A stretch of DNA of 64,000 bases from Ferruginibacter paludis (GTDB lineage: Bacteria > Bacteroidota > Bacteroidia > Chitinophagales > Chitinophagaceae), in NCBI RefSeq assembly GCF_030409685.1, contig NZ_JAUFQJ010000004.1:806001-870000 (forward strand), given 5' to 3'. Below, one piece after another: positions 17,552-24,991 of this stretch (its first letter is position 1; every line of letters begins with the position of its first letter). Both the position numbers and the translations under genes were made by a program. The notes beneath the pieces are model-generated. The model searched no databases, was not told the DNA's origin, and saw only the letters and a list, made by a program, of their open reading frames with translations.

Positions 17552-18067
17552 ATGAAAAAAATAATGGTATGTATGATGGTGGCTTTAGGCACCTCATTTG
17601 TAACAATGGCACAAACTGATTCAAAATTTAAAGTTAGCCTTGGTCCTGAACTATCTTTCGCAAGCGGCGCTTTCTCAAATACCCATTCGTTCGGAATCGG
17701 AGGTACGATTCAAGCTGAAGTTTTATTACAAGAACATTTATACGGTACTGCCACTTTTGGAGTTATTTCATACAATGGAAAATCTAATGGGGTTGGCACA
17801 AAAAATAAGGGGCAAACTTTCCTTCCATTACGAGTTGGAGTAAAATACTTTTTAGCGGGAGGTATATATGGTGCCTTTCAAACAGGTGTTGCATTTCTAA
17901 ACAATGGCCAAGGTACCGCCTTTGCATATAGTCCTCAATTGGGTTATGAGTTTAATACCAAAAGTGGTAAAGCGGTTGATGCTACTTTTAAGTATGATGG
18001 ATACTCAGGAGCTAAAACTTTAGGTACAGTTGGGGCCCTTGGTTTTCGGTTAGCCTATATATTTTAA
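17552..18067 (+). CDS. Small outer-membrane beta-barrel protein A
   Basis: 171-residue protein with a signal peptide (1-20, ending TMAQ) and alternating aromatic/glycine strands typical of 8-stranded outer-membrane barrels (for example FGIGGTIQAEVLL, GVKYFLAGGIYGAFQTGVAF, GFRLAYIF at the C-terminus ending in Phe). It shares layout with the two genes downstream but is more distant from them. It has its own promoter and terminator, so each member of the array can be expressed separately. The function is unknown; such barrels can be pores, adhesins or structural. Confidence 0.75.
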   Translation: MKKIMVCMMVALGTSFVTMAQTDSKFKVSLGPELSFASGAFSNTHSFGIGGTIQAEVLLQEHLYGTATFGVISYNGKSNGVGTKNKGQTFLPLRVGVKYFLAGGIYGAFQTGVAFLNNGQGTAFAYSPQLGYEFNTKSGKAVDATFKYDGYSGAKTLGTVGALGFRLAYIF

Positions 18068-18082
18068 GTAAAAAAATTGATC

Positions 18083-18114
18083 AAGACCCGGTAGCAATGA
18101 TACCGGGTCTTTTT
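18083..18114 (+). terminator. Intrinsic terminator after beta-barrel gene A
   Basis: AAGACCCGGTA / TACCGGGTCTT stem with a 7-base loop (18083-18111) and a T run to 18114. Confidence 0.85.
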
Positions 18115-18194
18115 ATACAGATCAGTTTTATTAAAACTGATTACACTACCTGAAAAAATCTATAACTAATTAGATCGCTATTAGGAATACCTGA

Positions 18195-18202
18195 TACTTT
18201 TG
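18195..18202 (+). promoter_or_regulatory. -7 element of beta-barrel gene B
   Basis: TACTTTTG followed by C, within CCTGATACTTTT (18190-18201). The same 12 bases occur upstream of the pseudogene at 16642-16653. No clear -33 box. Confidence 0.5.
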
Positions 18203-18240
18203 CAATCATTTTTTAACCCAACAAATAAACCAGCGTACAA

Positions 18241-18798
18241 ATGAAAAAATTAATCCTGAGCGCAGCAATTTTAACCCTCGGCGTATTCTCTGTCAAAGCA
18301 CAAAGAGGATCAGAAGACAAAACAGTAAAACTTAGCATTGGCGCAGAAGGCGCACTGCCAATAGGTGATTTAAAAACTACCAGCAAATTTGGATTTGGCG
18401 GTTCAGCGCAGGCTGAGTTTGAGGTGAGTGACAATATAGGTGTTACTTTGAGTGCAGGTTACCTGACTTTTTCCGGAAAAACTATTTCGATACCGGTTAG
18501 TTATGATCCTATAACAATGCAGCCTATTTATGGAGATTATAAGGTCCAGTCAATAAATATAATTCCTGTACTGGCTGGGGCAAAAATTTATTTTACAGAA
18601 AAACTTTACGGAAGTGCCCAGGCAGGCTGGTCATTTTTCTCGGCTAAAGGAGCCTCAAGTGCCAATGGATTTACTTATGCACCCGGCATTGGTTTTAACC
18701 TTAGTCCCAATTTTGACCTGCTGGTAAAATACCAGGGTTCCAGCAAAAACGGCAGCACCATATCATTTCTTGGCTTAAGGGCGGCGTATAGTTTCTAG
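18241..18798 (+). CDS. Small outer-membrane beta-barrel protein B
   Basis: 185 residues with a signal peptide (1-20, ending VKAQ) and a barrel that ends in LGLRAAYSF. It is clearly a duplicate of the next gene: blocks such as LPIGDLKTTS, SINIIPVLAGAK, YGSAQAG, FTYAPGIG and KNGSTISF recur there nearly unchanged. The main difference is a longer surface-loop-like insert (VSYDPITMQPIYGDYKVQ, about residues 88-105). An own promoter and terminator flank it. Specific function unknown. Confidence 0.8.
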   Translation: MKKLILSAAILTLGVFSVKAQRGSEDKTVKLSIGAEGALPIGDLKTTSKFGFGGSAQAEFEVSDNIGVTLSAGYLTFSGKTISIPVSYDPITMQPIYGDYKVQSINIIPVLAGAKIYFTEKLYGSAQAGWSFFSAKGASSANGFTYAPGIGFNLSPNFDLLVKYQGSSKNGSTISFLGLRAAYSF

Positions 18799-18816
18799 AT
18801 TAAAGCGAATGAAATC

Positions 18817-18846
18817 AAGCCGGACATTTTCAATGTCCGGCTTTTT
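18817..18846 (+). terminator. Intrinsic terminator after beta-barrel gene B
   Basis: Perfect 12-bp stem AAGCCGGACATT / AATGTCCGGCTT with a TTC loop and trailing T run. Confidence 0.88.
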
Positions 18847-19004
18847 GCTTTATACAATTCTGATATAAAATATCATCCTGCTTAATTTATATTTAAGTTT
18901 TGCAGGTTATTTTTTATGCTAAAATAAAAACATATAATTTCTTTATACTGCGAATTAATCTATACTTTAGGGTTATTAATTTTTTAACCCTAAAAATCAT
19001 TTTA

Positions 19005-19532
19005 ATGAAAAAAGTAATGTTAAGTGCGGTAATTTTAACCTTGAGTGTTTTAACTGCCAGCGCACAAAAAGAATCTGCTGAAACAAATTCATTTAAATTC
19101 AGCGTTGGAGTTGAAGGTGGATTACCAACAGGCGATTTAAAAACAACCAGTTCTTTTGGTATCGGAGGCTCGATACAGGGGGATTATAAAGCAACAGAAA
19201 GTTTTGCTTTAACATTAAATGCCGGTTATCTTAGTTTTTCAGGTAAAACCGTTTCACTGCTGGGTGAATCTATTAAATATCCTTCAATAAATATCATTCC
19301 GGTACTGGCTGGTGGTAAGTATTACTTTACAGAGAGTGTTTATGGAAGTGCTCAGGTGGGCGTATCATTTGTTTCTATGACAGGTGAATCAAGTTCCAGT
19401 GCATTTACTTACGCTCCCGGAATTGGTTATTATGTGAGCCCCAATTTTGATTTATTATTAAAATATCAGGCCGCATCGAAAAATGGAAGTACTTTATCAT
19501 TCATCGGACTAAGAGCTGCCTATAGTTTTTAA
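19005..19532 (+). CDS. Small outer-membrane beta-barrel protein C
   Basis: 175-residue paralogue of gene B. The signal peptide MKKVMLSAVILTLSVLTASA starts at ATG 19005; an upstream in-frame start at 18900 would put 35 unrelated residues before a perfect signal peptide and is rejected. Barrel strands and the C-terminal GLRAAYSF match gene B; the loop after the third strand is shorter. TTTTTTAACCC 14 bases before the start also occurs before gene B and, less exactly, before the pseudogene, consistent with duplication including upstream sequence. It is followed by a bidirectional terminator. Confidence 0.82.
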   Translation: MKKVMLSAVILTLSVLTASAQKESAETNSFKFSVGVEGGLPTGDLKTTSSFGIGGSIQGDYKATESFALTLNAGYLSFSGKTVSLLGESIKYPSINIIPVLAGGKYYFTESVYGSAQVGVSFVSMTGESSSSAFTYAPGIGYYVSPNFDLLLKYQAASKNGSTLSFIGLRAAYSF

Positions 19533-19542
19533 CACTTGATAA

Positions 19543-19577
19543 AATAAAAGAGGTTGTCAATGACAACCTCTTTTATT
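19543..19577. terminator. Bidirectional terminator between barrel gene C and plsX
   Basis: Perfect 17-base arms (19543-19559 and 19561-19577; core GAGGTTGTCA / TGACAACCTC) with A tract on the left and T tract on the right. Confidence 0.88.
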
Positions 19578-19592
19578 AAACTATTTTTTACA

Positions 19593-20540
19593 TTATACCT
19601 GTTGTACAAATACGTCTTTCATCTTTTGCAGTAAATCTTTTTCCAGCATCTGCTGCGCTATACTGATCATATTTTTGAAGGCAAGGTCTTTTGAAATACC
19701 ATGACCAATTATGACAGGTTTTGCAACACCCAGCACGGGTACACCTCCATACATTTCAAAATTAAAGCGGTCAAAATGTTCATCTTTTATCCCCCTGCGT
19801 TGAACTAAATCATAAATACTTTCTGCCAGCTTTAACACTACATTTCCGGTAAAGCCGTCGCATACCATCACATCTGCTTTGTCGAGTAAAACATCCCTGC
19901 CTTCAATATTGCCAATAAAATTAATGTGCTTATTTTCTTTTAACAACGGGTATGCGGCCTGGGCCAGCAGATTGCCTTTCCCCTCCTCTTCACCCAGATT
20001 AATCAACCCTACTTTGGGGTTGGTATATCCTAAAATATGCTCGGCATACATTGACCCCAATGTGGCAAACTGCGACAAATTTTCCGGCTTACAATCCGCA
20101 TTGATACCTGCATCCAGCAGCAAGCCAAGTGTTCCATTCTCTCTTGGTATATAGGCCCCGATAGTTGGCCGGCTAACTCCCTCAATTGCTTTAATACTGA
20201 ACAGAGCGCCCACCATCATAGCGCCGGTATTGCCTGCGCTGATAAAGGCATCTGTTTTATCAGTAGCCAATAAATTAAATCCAATTGATATAGAAGATGC
20301 TTTCTTTTCACGCAGTGCTTTGGTAGGGTGCTCATGCATTTCAATTACCTGCGAAGCATGCATCAGTGTAATATTTTCAAAAGGAATGGCATGAGCCGTC
20401 AGCAGCTCCTTCAATTTGGCTTCGTCGCCAATAAGTGTGAGCGAAATGTTTTTATGTCCTTCAGACAAAAAAAGTGATATCCCTTTTACAGCTTCCAGCG
20501 GTGCATAATCGCCACCCATCATATCAAGGGCAATATTCAT
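19593..20540 (-). CDS. plsX: Phosphate acyltransferase PlsX
   Basis: Makes acyl-phosphate from acyl-ACP for phospholipid synthesis; 315 residues. The N-terminus MNIALDMMGGDYAPLEAVKG carries the family GGD motif; HPTKALREKKASS, AFISAGNTGAMM and VVCDGFTGNVVLKL are diagnostic. It is the last gene of the yceD-rpmF-plsX operon, the common bacterial order that links ribosomal protein L32 with membrane lipid synthesis. An inverted repeat with a U tract lies between rpmF and plsX. Confidence 0.97.
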   Translation of the reverse strand: MNIALDMMGGDYAPLEAVKGISLFLSEGHKNISLTLIGDEAKLKELLTAHAIPFENITLMHASQVIEMHEHPTKALREKKASSISIGFNLLATDKTDAFISAGNTGAMMVGALFSIKAIEGVSRPTIGAYIPRENGTLGLLLDAGINADCKPENLSQFATLGSMYAEHILGYTNPKVGLINLGEEEGKGNLLAQAAYPLLKENKHINFIGNIEGRDVLLDKADVMVCDGFTGNVVLKLAESIYDLVQRRGIKDEHFDRFNFEMYGGVPVLGVAKPVIIGHGISKDLAFKNMISIAQQMLEKDLLQKMKDVFVQQV

Positions 20541-20565
20541 GGTACATTCATTAAATAAAAAATTC

Positions 20566-20605
20566 TAAGTACTTCATCCGTTTACCGAATGTAGAACTTA
20601 GAATT
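20566..20605 (-). terminator. Terminator-like hairpin between rpmF and plsX
   Basis: On the minus strand AATTCTAAGT and ACTTAGAATT (20605-20596 and 20580-20571) form a 10-bp stem with a 15-base loop, followed by a T-rich tract. It may terminate part of the rpmF transcript and lower plsX expression relative to L32. Confidence 0.45.
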
Positions 20606-20621
20606 CAGCATTTGAAAAATA

Positions 20622-20816
20622 TTATGCTTTCAGCGGCGCTTTTTCAGCTACCACCTGTCCTTTGTAATATAGTTTGCCTTCGCTTACATGTGCACGGTGA
20701 CGTACATGTGTTTCGCCTGTAGTTTTATCAACGGTCAACGTTGTTTCGCTTGCTTTGTAATGCGTCCTTCTCTTTGCGCTGCGCTGCTGCGAATGGCGTC
20801 GTTTCGGATTTGGCAT
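20622..20816 (-). CDS. rpmF: 50S ribosomal protein L32
   Basis: Small 64-residue basic ribosomal protein beginning MPNPKRRHSQQRSAKRRTHY, the universal L32 opening. The short Bacteroidota-type C-terminus continues with HVRHRAHVSEGKLYYKG. The zinc-binding cysteines seen in some L32 proteins are absent, as in other C-minus forms, so it should not depend on zinc. It lies 47 bases after the yceD-like gene. Confidence 0.97.
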   Translation of the reverse strand: MPNPKRRHSQQRSAKRRTHYKASETTLTVDKTTGETHVRHRAHVSEGKLYYKGQVVAEKAPLKA

Positions 20817-20863
20817 ATCTGTAAATTTTAATTGTTATTGTAAAATTATTTATTAAACTCTTT

Positions 20864-21406
20864 TTAATTCTTCTTAAACTTTTCCAATCCCTTCCAAATG
20901 GTATTGGCGTTTTTGGCATCTTCGCTGGCCTCCATTGCTTTTAATTTTTCCAGCACTTCCTTATTGCATTTCGGGCCTCCGAATTCTTCCGGGCTGCATA
21001 GCTTTTGTACCGGAACACTCAAACTGACAAATTCATAAATCCAGTCGTTCAGGTATAAATGGCTTTCTGTTCTGGAGATATAAAATACATCGGGATCTTC
21101 TTCCTCCTGGTTCATCTGCTCCGGGTTGTCCACCATTTTCACCAGCATATTAAATTCATCCCAAAGATCTTTTTTAAGCTGATTACCGCAACGGTCGCAA
21201 ACCACATCCGCAACACCGCCCACTTCAAATTTCAGCAGTAAAAAACTACTTTTTTTATCCAGCTGCAATTTTACCGTAGCCGTACAATTGGTAAATTCCC
21301 TTACTTCGTCTCCGGCAAAAAAAGAGTCATCTACATTGTAAGTAAACTCATGAATGCCGGGCTTTAAACCCACAAAAGCTATCTCTATTGCCTTTCTTTT
21401 TCCCAT
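20864..21406 (-). CDS. YceD/DUF177 family protein
   Basis: 180-residue protein of the DUF177 family that precedes rpmF in most bacteria; plant and E. coli relatives are tied to 23S rRNA maturation. It shows the family's C-D-R-C-G motif (VVCDRCGNQLKKDL) and a second Cys pair (KLCSPEEF, GPKC) that could bind zinc. Start 21406 (MGKRKAIEIAFVGLKPG) is preferred: a -7 promoter element at 21428-21435 lies inside the longer frame that begins at 21526. First gene of the operon with rpmF and plsX. Confidence 0.88.
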   Translation of the reverse strand: MGKRKAIEIAFVGLKPGIHEFTYNVDDSFFAGDEVREFTNCTATVKLQLDKKSSFLLLKFEVGGVADVVCDRCGNQLKKDLWDEFNMLVKMVDNPEQMNQEEEDPDVFYISRTESHLYLNDWIYEFVSLSVPVQKLCSPEEFGGPKCNKEVLEKLKAMEASEDAKNANTIWKGLEKFKKN

Positions 21407-21427
21407 TACCTTCGGTTTAAAGGACGG

Positions 21428-21435
21428 CAAAGGTA
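21428..21435 (-). promoter_or_regulatory. -7 element of the yceD-rpmF-plsX operon
   Basis: TACCTTTG followed by C on the minus strand; transcription would start about 15 bases before ATG 21406. A TTTG lies 24 bases upstream, a little far. Confidence 0.5.
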
Positions 21436-21520
21436 AGTTTTTTACGTTAATTTGAATCACAAATATCAAATTATTGTTCCAAAATTCAGCGGCAGCCTGT
21501 TTTTCATTATTTTTAGCCTT

Positions 21521-22600
21521 ATGCAAAATAAAAAAAGGTGGATTTTATGGATAGTATTACTAACAATAGTTGTTTTCATCCGCCTTTTCTCAGCCAGTTC
21601 TTTCAGGTCAGAAACCTGGTATGCGACCGGAATATACCCCAACATAGCCATTTTTTTAAGGTCGCTTACAGGATGGTTACCTTTTAGCCTGGGCGATTTT
21701 CTATATGGTGCTGCCGGAGCCTGGTTGTTATATAAATTGGTAAGAGCTATAAAAGCCATTGTAAAAAAAGAAGTTACGGTTCAGTTCATGCTGAAGAAAT
21801 TTTCTAATGCCATTTTGATTTTGCTCCTTATTTACATCGTGTTCAATATTTTTTGGGGTATCAATTACAACCGCCGGGGTATTGCGTCTCAACTAGGGCT
21901 GACTGTAGCAAAATATTCTACCGAAGATTTAAGGAACCTGAACACTGCATTGCTGCAGAAAATAAATGAAAGCAAAACTGCCACCCTGCGATCCGGCACA
22001 CCTGTTTTAACCAGTAACACAGTTTTTGAGGGTGCTGCCCAGGCATATGGAGAAGTTTATAAAAAATATCCCTTTCTGCAGTACCGGGCAAAAAATATAA
22101 AAATCTCCTTATGGGGATGGTTTGGAAATTATGCCGGATTTACGGGGTACTATAACCCATTCACTGCCGAAGCCCAGGTAAATACTACGGTGCCCAAATT
22201 TTTGCAGCCCTACATCGCCTGCCATGAAATTGGCCACCAGCTTGGCTATGCGAAGGAAAACGAAGCCAATTTTGTAGGGTATCTATCAGCAACTGCCTCA
22301 AAAGACAGTGCTTTTTTATATTCGGCCTACCTGGATTTGTTTCTGTATGCCGGCCGCAACCTGTATAATGTAGACAGCGCAACCGCCAAATCATTGGCAC
22401 ATCAGTTATTACCAGGTGTAAAAGCTGATTTAAAAGAATTAAGCAGTTTTAATCGTCGCCATCAAAATCCGTTTGAACCGGTATTGCGGTGGATGTATGG
22501 GAAATATTTGCAAAGTAACCAGCAACCTTCGGGTGTGTTAAGCTATGATGAAGTAACAGGACTATTGATTGCTTATTATAAAAAATATGGAACCATTTAA
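21521..22600 (+). CDS. DUF3810 family membrane protein with an HExxH motif
   Basis: 359 residues. Three hydrophobic helices near the N-terminus (about residues 7-24, 60-78 and 96-112) are followed by a soluble domain that contains HEIGH at 235-239 and a downstream Glu (E248, ENEANF), the pattern of a gluzincin metallopeptidase. This matches the DUF3810 family of Bacteroidota, which has no settled function. Start 21521 is chosen because 21452 would add residues before a clean transmembrane start and overlap the promoter of the divergent operon. It is convergent with dcd, 20 bases apart. Confidence 0.82.
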   Translation: MQNKKRWILWIVLLTIVVFIRLFSASSFRSETWYATGIYPNIAIFLRSLTGWLPFSLGDFLYGAAGAWLLYKLVRAIKAIVKKEVTVQFMLKKFSNAILILLLIYIVFNIFWGINYNRRGIASQLGLTVAKYSTEDLRNLNTALLQKINESKTATLRSGTPVLTSNTVFEGAAQAYGEVYKKYPFLQYRAKNIKISLWGWFGNYAGFTGYYNPFTAEAQVNTTVPKFLQPYIACHEIGHQLGYAKENEANFVGYLSATASKDSAFLYSAYLDLFLYAGRNLYNVDSATAKSLAHQLLPGVKADLKELSSFNRRHQNPFEPVLRWMYGKYLQSNQQPSGVLSYDEVTGLLIAYYKKYGTI

Positions 22601-22620
22601 AACGATTTCCCTTTCTCAAA

Positions 22621-23157
22621 TTAAAACTGGTTTTTCCACATCATGCTTTCTACCGGCTTATTAGGTTGCCCACTGTATTTGGCATTTTTTTTCTGGTTGT
22701 ATTTTATTTCAATTTCACCATCTACCGGAAAATAAATCAATTGCCCGATGGGCATGCCTTTATAGACCCTTACAGGTTGCTTTACGGATATTTCCAGCGT
22801 CCAGTTGCCACAAAATCCTACATCTCCCTTTCCTGCTGTGGCGTGTATATCAATGCCAAGGCGGCCTGTAGAAGATTTGCCTTCCAAAAAAGGCACGTGC
22901 GCATGTGTTTCGGTATACTCCTCTGTAACGCCGAGATAAAACTTATGCGGCAGCAGCAAAATACCTTCTTCCGGAATTTCAAAATGCACGATGGTATTGT
23001 GTTTTTTTGCGTCCAGCTCCTCGTCGGCATAAGTTGCCAGGTTTTTTCCCAGGTGTACATCGTAACTGTTGCTGCCAAGGCAGTCGCGGTCGTAGGGTAC
23101 TATTTTTATGCTGCCGTTTGCTATCTCTTCTAAAATTCTGGTGTCGCTCAGGATCAT
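22621..23157 (-). CDS. dcd: dCTP deaminase
   Basis: Converts dCTP to dUTP for thymidylate synthesis; 178 residues. The signature EGKSSTGRLGIDIHATAG (about residues 91-108) includes the catalytic Glu and nucleotide-binding Ser/Arg; DCLGSNSYDVHLG near the N-terminus and the C-terminal KYSGQPNKP also fit. It is a single gene starting at ATG 23157 and divergent from the phosphopantetheinyl transferase gene. Confidence 0.96.
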   Translation of the reverse strand: MILSDTRILEEIANGSIKIVPYDRDCLGSNSYDVHLGKNLATYADEELDAKKHNTIVHFEIPEEGILLLPHKFYLGVTEEYTETHAHVPFLEGKSSTGRLGIDIHATAGKGDVGFCGNWTLEISVKQPVRVYKGMPIGQLIYFPVDGEIEIKYNQKKNAKYSGQPNKPVESMMWKNQF

Positions 23158-23248
23158 TGGTGGTAATAAATTGTTGTATAAAAATGTTTAGGTGTTATTT
23201 TGTAAAATTAAAATATTCGCAACCCAATCGGGTAATTCAACCGCTTTT

Positions 23249-23887
23249 ATGCCGCTCGTTTATCAACAAAATATCAACTCCACAACAAAATTAGGTGTTT
23301 GGCATATAGCCGAAGAAAAGGATTTCTTTTTGGGGCTGGTTCCCCAGCAACAACAGATTACACATCCGCGAAAACAACTGCAACATTTAGCTGGCCGCTA
23401 CCTTTTGAAAGAAATGTACCCTGACTTTCCGTATGAGTTAATCCGCATTGCAGATACCCGTAAACCATTTCTTGAAAATGAGGCTTACCATTTTTCCATT
23501 TCGCACTGCGGCGATTATGCAGCCGTGATGGTTAGCAGTACATTAAGAGTGGGTGTAGATGTTGAACTGGTAACAAAAAAAGTAGAAAAAATAAGGCACA
23601 AGTTTTTATCTGTTACGGAACTGGAAATGATTACAACTATTGAAAATGGATCTGCCCGACTATTGCGTGACGGCTTGCTCACTGCCACCTGGAGCATAAA
23701 GGAAGCATTATACAAATGGTACGGCGATGGAGAAATTGATTTTATAGAGCATCTGCAAATTGAATCCATTACATTAAATGGAGACAGCGGTATCGCCCGT
23801 TGCTGCGTAAAAAAACATGAGCCTGTCGAATTGGAAGTACACCTGCTGTTTTTTAATGCCAACAGCATCGCCTGGGTAATGAGCTGA
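23249..23887 (+). CDS. 4'-phosphopantetheinyl transferase superfamily protein (Sfp-like)
   Basis: Transfers phosphopantetheine from CoA onto carrier proteins; 212 residues. The three Sfp motifs are in order: FSISHCGDYAAVMVS, then VGVDVELV with the magnesium-binding Asp and Glu, then ATWSIKEALYKWYGDG with WxxKEA. No synthase or carrier protein is next to it, so it may serve fatty acid synthesis or act on carrier proteins elsewhere. Start 23249 gives MPLVYQQNIN; upstream in-frame residues from 23192 look like non-coding intergenic sequence. It ends 3 bases before the convergent VOC gene. Confidence 0.92.
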   Translation: MPLVYQQNINSTTKLGVWHIAEEKDFFLGLVPQQQQITHPRKQLQHLAGRYLLKEMYPDFPYELIRIADTRKPFLENEAYHFSISHCGDYAAVMVSSTLRVGVDVELVTKKVEKIRHKFLSVTELEMITTIENGSARLLRDGLLTATWSIKEALYKWYGDGEIDFIEHLQIESITLNGDSGIARCCVKKHEPVELEVHLLFFNANSIAWVMS

Positions 23888-23890
23888 GAG

Positions 23891-24280
23891 TTAGAGCGGT
23901 TGAATGAGGTCCCATAAATTACCGTACAGATCTTCAAAAACCGCCACTGTTCCGTAAAGTTCCTTAAGTGGCAGCCGCACAAAATTAATTTTCTTTTTTA
24001 CCATTTCCTGGTAATCTCGCCAAAAATCATCCGTGTATAAGAAAAGAAAGACTCTGCCGCCAGCCTGGTTGCCCACTGACTTTTGCTGCTCCATACCGAC
24101 AGCTTTTGCCAGCAAAAGGTTACACCCGGCTCCTCCCGCAGGAGCCAGCACCACCCAACGCTTACCCTCAAGAAGGAAAGTATCTTCAACAACAGTAAAG
24201 TTTAATTGCTGTGTATAAAATTGGATAGCCTCATCATAATCATTTACCAGCAGCGCTACCTTTGCAATTTGTTGCCTCAT
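23891..24280 (-). CDS. VOC family (glyoxalase/bleomycin-resistance-like) protein
   Basis: 129-residue single vicinal-oxygen-chelate domain: KVALLVNDYDEAIQFYTQQL opening, GRVFLFLYTDD mid-strand and the closing AVFEDLYGNLWDLIQP with the conserved Glu/Asp and GN. Members include small lyases, isomerases and drug-binding proteins; nothing here defines the substrate. It follows the yceI-like gene on the same strand after a terminator-like hairpin. Confidence 0.88.
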   Translation of the reverse strand: MRQQIAKVALLVNDYDEAIQFYTQQLNFTVVEDTFLLEGKRWVVLAPAGGAGCNLLLAKAVGMEQQKSVGNQAGGRVFLFLYTDDFWRDYQEMVKKKINFVRLPLKELYGTVAVFEDLYGNLWDLIQPL

Positions 24281-24304
24281 ATTTCATTAATAAAGAAATT
24301 CCTA

Positions 24305-24337
24305 TAAAAAAGTGCCGCTTATTCATAAGCAGCACTT
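24305..24337 (-). terminator. Terminator after the YceI-like gene
   Basis: On the minus strand a 12-bp stem with one mismatch (AAGTGCTGCTTA / TAAGCGGCACTT) leads into a T tract. It separates the YceI-like gene from the VOC gene. Confidence 0.65.
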
Positions 24338-24372
24338 GTCAATATTATTTTGATTATTTTGAATCAGCTAAA

Positions 24373-24909
24373 TCAGGCCTGCTCAATCAATTGTATTTCA
24401 CTGATAATTCTAACCTCATCGCTCACTACTACACCGCCTGCTTCTGTTACAGCGCTCCAGGTTAATCCAAAATCTTTACGGTTTATTTTTCCGTTGATCG
24501 TGAATCCCGCCTTGGTATTGCCATAAGCGTCCTGCACAACTCCGCCAAACTCAACCGATAATTTGATATTTTTTGTTACCTCTTTAATGGTAAGATCACC
24601 GTACATATCGTAAGAGCCATCGTTATCAACGGCCTCCGATTTTGTAGCGGTAAACTTTATTTGCGGATATTTTTCAGCATCAAAAAAGTCTGCACTTTTT
24701 AAATGTCCATCCCTTTGTTCGTTTCCTGTATCAACAGAATTGGTATCAGCAGTAAAACTGATTTTTGCTGTTGAAAAATCTTCGCCTTCTGTTGTTACAG
24801 ATGCCTGGAAGATATTAAAGCTGCCTGTAACATTAGTTATCATCAGGTGCTTTATTTTAAAATGTACTTCGCTGTGTGTTGGGTCTATCGCCCATGATCT
24901 TGTTGCCAT
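24373..24909 (-). CDS. YceI family isoprenoid-binding-type protein, cytoplasmic form
   Basis: 178-residue lipocalin-like YceI barrel. The opening SWAIDPTHSEVHFKIKHLMI and the later DLTIKEVTKNIKLSVEFGG, INRKDFGLTW and DEVRIISEIQL are characteristic. Unlike classical YceI it has no signal peptide, so it should remain in the cytoplasm, a common variant in Bacteroidota. YceI proteins bind polyprenoid lipids; its role here is unknown. Confidence 0.92.
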   Translation of the reverse strand: MATRSWAIDPTHSEVHFKIKHLMITNVTGSFNIFQASVTTEGEDFSTAKISFTADTNSVDTGNEQRDGHLKSADFFDAEKYPQIKFTATKSEAVDNDGSYDMYGDLTIKEVTKNIKLSVEFGGVVQDAYGNTKAGFTINGKINRKDFGLTWSAVTEAGGVVVSDEVRIISEIQLIEQA

Positions 24910-24991
24910 GATTGTTTATTTTTAGTGCAAGTTAATAATTAATGTTTAAACATTGAGTTTTTTCTTTTATCAAATTGTTAAATCAGTTTTC

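Noticed and set aside
24121..24160. Palindrome-like CTCC...GGAG inside the VOC gene
   Set aside because: Lies within coding sequence and is imperfect, so chance is enough.
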